Source: Tetradesmus obliquus
Lineage: Eukaryota > Chlorophyta > Chlorophyceae > Sphaeropleales > Scenedesmaceae
Reading direction: 5' to 3'
Length of the DNA stretch: 64,000 nucleotides
NCBI GenBank assembly: GCA_030272155.1
Contig: CP126203.1
Span: 2,480,001-2,544,000 of the forward strand
Below are positions 55,461 through 64,000 of the stretch, one piece after another; position 1 is the stretch's first letter; every line of letters begins with the position of its first letter. Both the position numbers and the translations under genes were made by a program. The notes beneath the pieces were generated by a model. The model did not search any database, was not told where the DNA came from, and saw nothing but the letters and a program-made list of their open reading frames with translations.

Positions 55461-56870
55461 GCTTCAAACGTCGAGGCTACACATGGACAGCATGCCTTGG
55501 CGACCCTAGGCAAACAATGCTGGAGCTGGAAAGGTAGCAACACAGATCATTGTGGTGTCTGTTGCTTCATTTCAGCTTGTCCCGCAAGCACGCACGCACT
55601 GGCTGGCCGTGCAGTGCGCTGTTTAATTCTTGTACTGCAATGAGAATGCGGAATGAGCTGGTGCCACCGGGCGCAGCCAGGGTGACAGAGCTGGCTGTTT
55701 TACACTGCAGGGCCTGTGCCCATGTGCTGTGTAGCCAGCAATGTTCGGTGATCATCAGAGGCTGGGATGCCCTGTGATTTGATTGTGTGTTCTGGCTGCA
55801 AAAACTAGGCATTGCATTAGCACACTGCTTTGCATGCGCATGTTGTCCTCACCTGGCTTTGCTACTGCTGAGATAATGATTACGCAGCTGAGAGTTGGGA
55901 TCTGCCCATCAATGCACGCATATGTGTCTGATGGCATCTCTGCTGACTTGGTTCTAGCAGCGTTGCTTGACTAGTCCTTTTGGCCATTGGCTTATACGCA
56001 TGGCGCTCTTGTGGGGGTGTTCCTTGTGCCCTCAGTCACAGCCGTGCCTTGAGGCAGTGCTGCTGCTACTACTGGCACGCGGCTTGTTGGCAATTACAAC
56101 ATCCGATCCTTCTTGATGTGATTATGATAGTGACACTTTGGTGGTTTAGCTAACACGCTACAGTGCAGGTTGCATGCCTGGCGGCGGCATCAGCACTGAC
56201 ACATTTGTTTTTCCGGGGTTCGGGCCCGAACTGCACTTGTGGCACACACAGCACGCAACAACCACCTTGCCCATACACCAACTTTCTGTTGACACACATG
56301 CAGCACTTGTCATATTATCAGGCGTGCTTGGGCGTTGGTTTGGCAGTGGTGTGAGCCGCAGAGTGGCTGCCTGCTGCCAGAATGCGGCGTTGATTGAGAT
56401 TGACCATGCAGCCTTCCTCTGTTGCTTCGTCCATACTGACCCTACACACTGAGCTGGGACTGAGCACACATGAGCCAAACATACATCAGTTACAGTTGAT
56501 ACTCGTGCACCAAACAACTCCACTGCATGCTTGAAATGGCACCCCACGCTGCTTCTTGCGGGGGTGTAGTTTGTGGGGTTGCCAGTGGTGACTCGTGTAA
56601 CTTATAAGCTATTGGCTTTCACAATCCCCAGCAAGTGTAGTGCACCTAGTTGCAATTGCTGTTGCAACAGCCCACACTGCAGCCCTGCCTGATGCGGCAC
56701 TTGTCAGGCTCCGCTCGTACTACGAGTAGTAGTACTGCTGCCAGGGTTGCTGGCAAGAAAATTGTGTGTTGACATTTGCAGCTCTCCACAATTTTGCTGC
56801 CCTGCAAGCTTGCAAGCTACTGTTGTCACCACAGTCCGGCTGCCATCAAGCGTTGGGCCCCAGGCCAGCC
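55461..56870. other. convergent intergenic region
   Basis: 1.4 kb between the cupin stop (+) and the DNAAF5 stop (-). Only short unconvincing frames. Confidence 0.55.
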
Positions 56871-59800
56871 TCAAGGCGCAAGCTTGCTCAACACTGCTGC
56901 AGCTGCTGCCTGCACCTCAGCATTGGCATCGTCCATGGCAGCAGCGAGGGCTGGCACAAGCCCTGCTGAGGCCTCAGCAGCAGGTGCTGTGCTGCTGCTG
57001 CTGCAGGTGATGGTCTGCATGGACTGCGCAGGCGCCACATCAAGCATAGCTCCCAACACATGACAGGCCTGCGCCCAAAAACCAAAAAGCAAAACGGAAC
57101 AGGACATACTCACCAGTCAGGAGCAGCCATTAAAGCGCAACGATTGTGCTTGCAAGTACAGCATTGCGCAACAGTTGGACGCCGCCAACCCACACGCATG
57201 TGACGCGTGCTTCCCTCACTGCAGCAACATCAATGCTCAATTGAGCTTGCAAGGACATGCAGCATGAACTTTGAGGCCCTGAACTGCCAAGCACTGCTGG
57301 CGCATTCGCAGCCTGTCTTTTGCAAAGCAGCAAGCTGACACAGCATGGGAGCATAACTTACCATACTGCGCCATCGGCATGTAACGGCTGCATGTAACGT
57401 CTGCCGTAGACACACACGCAAAGCAGCTGCCGCTCACCTCCAAGCGCACAGCCAGATCTGGACTCTTCAGCAGCAAGCAGACAGGCTCGACCAGCGCGCA
57501 GAGCTGCTCAACAACAAGCACCCCTGCTGCTCCTGGAGCCGTACGCTGCTGCTGCTGCTGCTGCTTATCCGTGCACCCATGGCCCGTGCTTGCAGCTTCT
57601 GCTGCAGCCACTTCCAGCAGCCCCCGCTGCATTGCTATGTGCAGCGCCCGCAGCCCTGCCATAGCTGATAAGCTGCGGGCACTGCCCAGCAGTGCTGGCA
57701 CAGCAGCAGCCAGCAGGTGCTGTAGCACCTGCGGCGCAAACGCTGCTGCTGGCCAGGTCAGCATGCAACAGTCCAGCGTGGCATGCAGCAAGCGCATAAT
57801 TGGTGGCGTCTGCTGCTGCTGCTGCTTGCTGCAGCAGCGCTCTGCCCTTGCTAGCAGCTTCAGCAGCTCCAGCAGGTGTGGCGGCCGACATGCTGCTGCA
57901 GCTGTTGCTGAAGCAAAGCCCCCAAGTTGTTGCTGCTGCTGCTGCTGCTGCCGCGGCAGCGGCAGCGGCGGCTGATCTGTGCTGGTTGTGCTGTCCGCGC
58001 TGCCAAACTGCGCAGCCATGCTGCTGCTAGCACTGCCAGAGAGCAGGCTGCTAGCTGCTGGCAGTGTGGATTGCAGCTGCTGGTCTGCGAGCAGCTGCCT
58101 GTTGCCGATGTAGCGCCCCTTTCCTGCTGCTGTCAGCACCCACGCACAGCTGCTGGGCAGCAGCAGCCTGCACACTGCTGCTACTGCTGTGGAAGAGTCC
58201 AGGTCCATAGCGGTGCACATCTGCAGCAGCAAGACAGTGGCAGGCACACAGCACTTGAACTTGATGGCCCCACAACAGCTTGCCTCATCGCTCGTCAAGT
58301 GCAATGCCAGCATGGTGCTGCTGTGCTTTCAGCAAACCCCTTCCTAACACAGTGAGCTATTCCAGAACTGGCCTGGCCTGGATGCACAGCATCACAAAAT
58401 AACATCATCTCCAAAAGTGAAGTACTGACGCCATACCTGGGTCAGTAGCTGGCTCCTGCAGCTTGCCAACAGGTCGTCTGTGGTGCCATAGCCAGCCGCT
58501 GCAGCCAAGGCTGTAAGCATCTGCTCTGCATGCTGCTGGTTGCTGCTGTCTGGTTCATCGCTGCATTGTACAGGTGCGGCAAGGCATGCATTGACAGCAC
58601 CTAGCTCAAGCACCAGCTGTACCAGCGCCGGCACCAGCTGCTGCCGCTGCTGCTGTGGCTGCACCTGCTGCTCTTGTGTGTCACTGCCATGCTCTTGCTC
58701 CTCTAACAGCAGCTGCTGCAGCACCCCAGGCACTAGCAGCTGCTGCAGCGCTGCTGTTGCTGCTGCATTCACGTGGCTATCCTGGCTGCCAGCGGTGCTT
58801 GGGTCAGCCAGCAGCCTCAGCAGCTGCTGCGAGTGACCCCTGAGACGCCCCACGGGCCCTGCGCCCCTGCAGCACGCAACAAACGACACAGCAGCAGTGC
58901 CGCACAACTTCAGGACCAGCAGCAGCCTGTGTGTAGCTGAAGTTTGCACCACATGCATGCTCCGCGTGTCACCACAACCAACTAGCAGACCTTGGGCTTG
59001 CAGTTGATTCACATGGCTTGCAGGACATTGCTTGCTGGACAAACTTTGCACAGTTGATACCAACGAAAACACAACTGCTTATCCGCAGTTATGATTTTGC
59101 CCACCTGTAACAAATCACAGCAGCTTACCTGAGGACAGCTTCCAGCACCAGCAGCACGTCTGCTTGCTTCTTTGCCTCTGCTGATGCATCTAGTGCCCTC
59201 GGCTCCAGCAGCTCCAGCAGCAGCTGCAGGCTGCAGTGGCAGCCCAGCAGAGCTGCACAGTCTGCCACTGCCGGCCCAGCATCTTCATCACGAACAGAGG
59301 CACACAGCGCAGGCAGCAGCACCTGCAGCAGCACAGCCACACATGGACATTCTGCACACTGCTCCAGCACTCATCACGAGCTTCCTCTGTTTCTTTCGCA
59401 GCTGCCTACTGCAGCCTTAATGTCTTGTGTGCTACGCCATGCATTGCATATGCTGCGACTCCAGCACCAGCCACATGTATGCACTGCTGCCAGATGGGTG
59501 GTGTCAGGCCAGTTTCAGTTGCAGTACACACCAACAGGCCAGTACCTAGATGCAGTACAACCAGACATGCAATGACACTGCTGCTGTGTGATGGTTCCAG
59601 GCCACAACACACACCTGCAGGCGCCGCTCTGCTGCTGACTCAGCCAGCACCAGGTCGACCCTCAGCAGGCTTGCAGCACATGTACTGCTGCAGTGCATCA
59701 CCAACTAGGCATGCATGTGTACTGCTGCCATGTTACTGTCCCAAGCCAACACACACACCTGCAGGTGCCGCTCTGCCGCTGACTCAGCCAGCACCAGGTT

Positions 59801-62800
59801 GACCCTCAGCAGGCTTGCATCACATGTACTGCTGCAGTGCATCACCAACTAGGCATGCATGTGTACTGCTGCCTCGTTATTGTCCCAGGCCACAACACAC
59901 ACCTGCAGGTGCCGCTCTGCCGCTGACTCAGTCAGCACTAGGTTGACCCTCAGCAGGCTTGCTGACATGGCTCGAGGGCCAGACTGCCAGCTGGACAGCT
60001 CAGCACACAGCGCGTGCAGCGCTACACTGAAGTTGTTACTAATAACCAGCCGGCTGCCGATCCTTGGGCGCTGGGAAAAGGGCCCAGGCACTATGAATAC
60101 AGCTGCTGCTGCATTGGGCTCCTCTTCGCTGTGTGTGCTTTGCCCAGCCGCCGCAGTTGCTGCCTTGTAAGCAACAGCGCCCTGCTGCAGTGCTTGCAGG
60201 AAAGCAGCTTCGTTGGCGTGCTGCGCCTGGCCTCCGAATCTGATCAAGTCTGCCAGGTCATTCTCATGCTCCTGCTCATACTGCTCCCCAAGTTGCTCCA
60301 GCAGCTGCACTGCAGCCTGCACATTGGCCACATCGCATCACAACACATGTTGACAGAGACACCACAACCGGTTGCAACACACGTGGAGGGTGAATCGCTG
60401 AGGTCATGTACCATGTAGGCGGCACAAACAGCAGAACACGCAGCAGAACACGCAGCAGAACAAACAGCAGGTGTTGACCACCGGATCTGCAGCACCAGAA
60501 CACCCAATGCTCGGCAATAGCTGCAGCAAACAGGGGCCACCCCACCGCTGACGCCATCTCACCTGTACTACGGCTGGTGACTCATCGCACAGCCCGCTGA
60601 GCAGGTAGGGCAGCAGGCGGGGCTGGTGGTCCAGGCGCTCCCGCAGCGTGAGCAGCCAGCTGCCCACCATGCCTAGGAAAGCCAGTCGCACCTGCAGGGA
60701 GCCACCGGCACATACGCATATGTGTTGCGGTTGCCTTGACCAGCTGGCCTGCTATGCCAGTTGCTGGCACCTATGTAGGCAGGAATTGATTAAAGGGAAG
60801 GCACGCAGTACACTTGAAATAACACAGCACCAAACAAGGACAAGCATGGTGCAACCGTGCTGCCTGCCACCATACAGCACCATTCATCTTCAAGCACTCT
60901 GCATTGCCGCCTGCACTGTAACAAGCCCACCCAGCACGTCCCATACCTGCGGGTGGTGGTCTGTGGCCAGCTTGCCGCAGTAGTTGACCTTGAGGTCATC
61001 GCCGTAGAAGGCGCGGATGGGCACCACGTTGGGGTCGCGCCAGCCCACCATGTCCAGGATCGCCTCGTGCGCACCCTGCAGGCAGATGCAAAGCAACAGC
61101 AGCCAGCAGTTGTGCCGCAATGGTAAAGAGGTTGCGCCAGCCCACCACGTCCAGGGTCATCTCATGCGCACCCTGCATGAAATCCACGCAGAGAAGATGA
61201 AGCAAGCAGCACGTTGTTGTGAGATGGGCAATAACTATGCTGCAGCAGTGCGAGAGGGAGGTTGACTGCGCCAGCCCACCATCTCCAGGATCATATTGTG
61301 CGAGCCCTGCAGGCAGATGCAAAGCAACAGCAGCCAGCAGTTGTGCCGCAATGGTAAAGAGGTTGCGCCAGCCCACCATGTCCAGGATCATCTCGTGCGC
61401 ACCCTGCATGTAAAGAAGGTGAAGCAAGCATGCTATTGGTGTACGCTGGCAATGCATGAGGGCGCTGCAGCAGTACGAGATAGAGGTTGACTGCGCCATC
61501 CCACCATCTCCAGGATCATCTCGTGCGCGCCTGCAGGCAGATAAGGAGCAACAGCAGCCAGCTGTTGATGCTGCAATGATACAGAGGTCGTGCCAGCCCA
61601 CCATGTCGTGATGATCTTGTGCGCACCCTGCATGAAAAGCAGGTGAAGCAAGCAGGCCGTCGGTGTATGCTGGCAAATCATGAGGGCGCTGCAGCAGTAC
61701 GAGCTAGAGGTTGACTGCGCCAGCCCACCACCTGCAGGATCATCTCATGCGCACCCTGAAGCAGATAGCAGCAGGCACTTCAGCAGCCAACTGTGTTGTA
61801 ACAGCAGTGGCGTCAATTGCGGCTCTGTAAAACCGTCTATGAATGGTGCCAGCACCCACAAGTAGCTGCCCCTGGCAATTGTCAAAGCGCGCGCAGCGTC
61901 ACGAGAGGTTGACTGTGCTACTGCCTATGCCCGCTGCTGCATGGCTTGCTGATAGTGCTGAGCACTGCTTGCCCTGGTAGGAAGCCCAGGCTAGAGCTGC
62001 TGCACCCTGCACAAGGTGCCTTTCAATAGCATGCAATTTGCTGCAGTGCCTGCTGCTCCTCACCAGGTGCATGACATCCCTCAGTGCTTCGATAGCTGCA
62101 ATGCGCGTCCTGTGCCGCTTGTGAGTAGTCAGCGGCAGCAGCGCGGCCACTATGTCTTTGCTGATGGTAGACAGGCGCATGCCCAGGCACCCTGGCATGG
62201 ACACAGTTGCAACAAGATGTACATGTAGAAAGTTATGCATGGCATCCGCCAGTTGATCAACCATGGAAGCAACACACTGTGTGTTTTGTTGCTGCTTGAA
62301 CATGCCACACACAAACACATGCACGGAGGTGCCGGGCAGTCAATCATGCATCACAACTGCCTGCTCAGCAAGCAAACATAAATACATGCATGATTGGCAT
62401 CTGCAACGCATCTCACTCCACACCTCCTGCCTCACCTGCCAGCTGCTGCACTGTCCTGCAGGCCTGCTCTGCTGCTTCGTGGAACGAGTCTGCCAAGCCA
62501 GCAGACAGCACCGACCAGACCTCTGAGGCATAAGCTGCTACTGCTGAGCCTGCTTGAGCGACAATAACCCCCAGCAGCTGCAGCAGCAGCAGCCGCACCT
62601 CCTCACTTGGCTCTGCAGAGCCCTGACCCTGCAGGGGTGTGATAGGATGTGATGTGAGAAATGGAAAAGTGACATTGCAGGAATCATACGGGCAGCAAGG
62701 TGGTGTGTATGTACGATCATGTGATACTAGAAGAGGTATTTTGCACACAGTCAACTGCAAGATGCAGGTGCCCAAGTAACATCTTGACGAACATTCAACA

Positions 62801-63951
62801 AGCGGCTGCCGGTGCTGCCAAGCTGCTTGCATGTCTTGCTGCATGCCCACCACAGACTCCTCGCCTGCACTACCAGCAGATGTTGCACCCACGCAAGCAG
62901 CATACGGGCAGCAAGTCCTGCAGGACATGTATGCTTTCTGGCAGCTGGCTGCAGGGGTGTTTTCCCACCTGCTGAATGAATAGCCGCTCTTCCAGGACTG
63001 GTATAGCATATGGCAGCAGGCTCAATGTAGCATCTGCCCCCGCCTGCACAACAAGATAGACGAGGAAACAGACAGACAAGGACGTGTTTGGCCAAGTCCT
63101 TGTGGAAGCAAGCCAGCAGAGCACTGAGCAGCTGCAGCAGCATGTGGAGGGCTGCTATTGCAGAATGCTATACACCTAGTCAAAAGCATACAGCTGAAGA
63201 TGCAACGGCACAGTAGCAAGTGTACTGCTCCTCTGCAGTGCTACTGCAGCTGTCAGCAGCAGGCACCTGGAGCATGGCGTTGAAGGTGCTGACTGCTGCC
63301 TCCCTGCAGGCTTCCGACTTGTCCTCAAAGCGACGCAGCAGCGCCTTCCCCAGCTTGCAGGAAAGGGCCTCTGCCACATCTTCTGCTGAGGGTGGTGGTG
63401 TCCTGCTTACAAAAGCAACCTGCGCAGCAACGAGCAGGCGCATGCAGCTGTTCAACTTGAGTGCTGCAAGGCCGCAGCAGGGGGAGCGCTCTAGCACTGC
63501 TGCTCTTGCTAATGCCTAGGGCTCAGGATGTACATCTAGCGAAAGTCGTTCATTGCATACCGAAGATGTGTATGCAACTCACCTGCACTTGGTGCAGTGC
63601 TGCCTTGCGCACATTTGCATCAGGGCTCTGCAGTGCCTGCACCAGCCTGTCCAGCGCAGCACCCTCCAGGTCTGTCGGGGGCGCAAGCTTTTGCTGCTGT
63701 TCTTGACTCGCTGACGTTTGTCTGACAACTGCAAGTTTGCCGATCAGTGGATCGAGCTTGAGCTGCTGAGCCTGCTTCTTGGCCGTGTCCTGTGTGCTGC
63801 TGCTGCATGGCTTGTTGGACCTGGAGATGTCGCTGCTGAAGCCATGCCACAGCTTATCAAAATCGCGGTTGCTCGCAGGCCTTGATGCGTTCAGTTGCTG
63901 CCAGATAGCGTTGACATCGCGCCTGTCAGGCTTCTTCCCGCCCTCCTCCAT
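56871..63951 (-). CDS. DNAAF5: dynein axonemal assembly factor 5 (HEATR2), HEAT-repeat protein
   Basis: Cytoplasmic factor for preassembly of ciliary dynein arms. Exons (descending): 63951-63583, 63419-63267, 63043-62969, 62628-62436, 62191-62064, 61075-60947, 60691-60563, 60316-59903, 59322-59129, 58866-58437, 58220-57438 and 57068-56871; phases all agree, 1,064 aa (human protein ~855). HEAT-type helices run throughout. Family-like segments: LLPYAIPVLEERL, SEEVRLLLLQLLGV, RTRIAAIEALRDVM, RLAFLGMVGSWLLTLRERL followed by LLPYLLSGLCDESP, RPRIGSRLVISNNFS, and MCTAMDLDS. Length excess comes from Gln/Ala-rich loops in the 58220-57438 exon. A small exon between 57438 and 57068 cannot be excluded. 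Its presence implies the alga makes, or recently made, motile flagellated cells. Introns 5 and 8 hold arrays of copied exon edges. Confidence 0.88.
59613..59925 (-). repeat. 144-bp tandem repeat of DNAAF5 exon 8 3' edge
   Basis: The end of exon 8 (LRVNLVLAESAAERHLQ-like), donor and adjoining intron recur at exact 144-bp steps; the ACCTGCAG anchor is at 59613, 59757 and 59901. Only the last belongs to the full exon. Confidence 0.92.
61055..61765 (-). repeat. higher-order repeat of DNAAF5 exon 6 5' edge (seven edges)
   Basis: The edge coding GAHEMILDMVGWR with acceptor occurs near 61060 (true exon), 61155, 61288, 61384, 61511, 61607 and 61736. Spacings alternate about 96 and 130 bp, so the array is built of ~225-bp dimers with two kinds of intron spacer. 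Confidence 0.88.
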
Positions 63952-64000
63952 TGATGCTACTGTCAGATGGTGCCCTGGCTACTCCAGCAAGCACTTAGTG

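Noticed and set aside
61055-61765. CRISPR-like array
   Set aside because: Repeats are exon edges with alternating spacing and similar, non-unique spacers in a eukaryotic intron.

Overview
The window reads as nuclear DNA of a green alga (Chlorophyta). Sphaeropleales/Scenedesmaceae-like is my guess, from style rather than from any marker gene. The evidence is genes with many short exons and GTGAG...GCAG introns, very heavy CAG/CTG trinucleotide content (poly-Gln, poly-Ala and poly-Ser tracts in exons, CTG runs in introns), a plant-type anthranilate synthase alpha subunit, an organelle-type DEG protease, a flagellar dynein assembly factor, and a Dualen-like non-LTR retrotransposon, a family first described from Chlamydomonas.

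Layout: 0.5-3.1 kb (+) RING-type protein. 3.8-11.4 kb (+) 2OG-Fe(II) oxygenase with a long C-terminal helical-repeat region. 12.5-17.7 kb (-) anthranilate synthase component I. 17.7-22.5 kb no gene I can support. 22.5-24.8 kb (-) low-complexity protein. 26.4-28.1 kb (+) secreted protein with a leucine-rich repeat. 28.7-32.2 kb (-) F-box/kelch protein with a C-terminal membrane anchor. 34.1-38.6 kb (+) DEG-type serine protease with PDZ region. 41.25-55.46 kb (+) secreted cupin protein whose second intron holds a 12.36-kb retrotransposon (41958-54313, antisense). 56.9-63.95 kb (-) DNAAF5/HEATR2. For most multi-exon genes the exon boundaries given were fitted by hand so that splice signals and reading phase both agree; seven models (anthranilate synthase, F-box/kelch, DEG, cupin, DNAAF5, the low-complexity gene and the LRR gene) close in frame from ATG to stop.

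Two things stand out. First, the retrotransposon is almost intact and unusually complex. It carries two Josephin-like cysteine-protease domains, an APE endonuclease, reverse transcriptase, a PHD finger, a region resembling the PCIF1 cap-adenosine N6-methyltransferase (with its NPPF motif altered), and then, in the -1 frame after a T6 run, RNase H, a CCHC knuckle and a restriction-like endonuclease. It is flanked by an 8-bp direct repeat and ends in an (AG/CT)n tail. Second, most well-resolved host genes contain intronic partial copies of their own exon edges, each including the splice site and part of the adjacent intron, often in tandem arrays of 90-145 bp units. The single-exon duplication appears to be a general habit of this genome rather than a feature of one gene.

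The host genes do not form a pathway. They are ordinary dispersed eukaryotic genes (amino-acid synthesis, protein quality control, ubiquitin ligase parts, cilium assembly). Taxonomy, 5' ends of the first two genes and the coding status of 17.7-22.5 kb cannot be settled from sequence reading alone.
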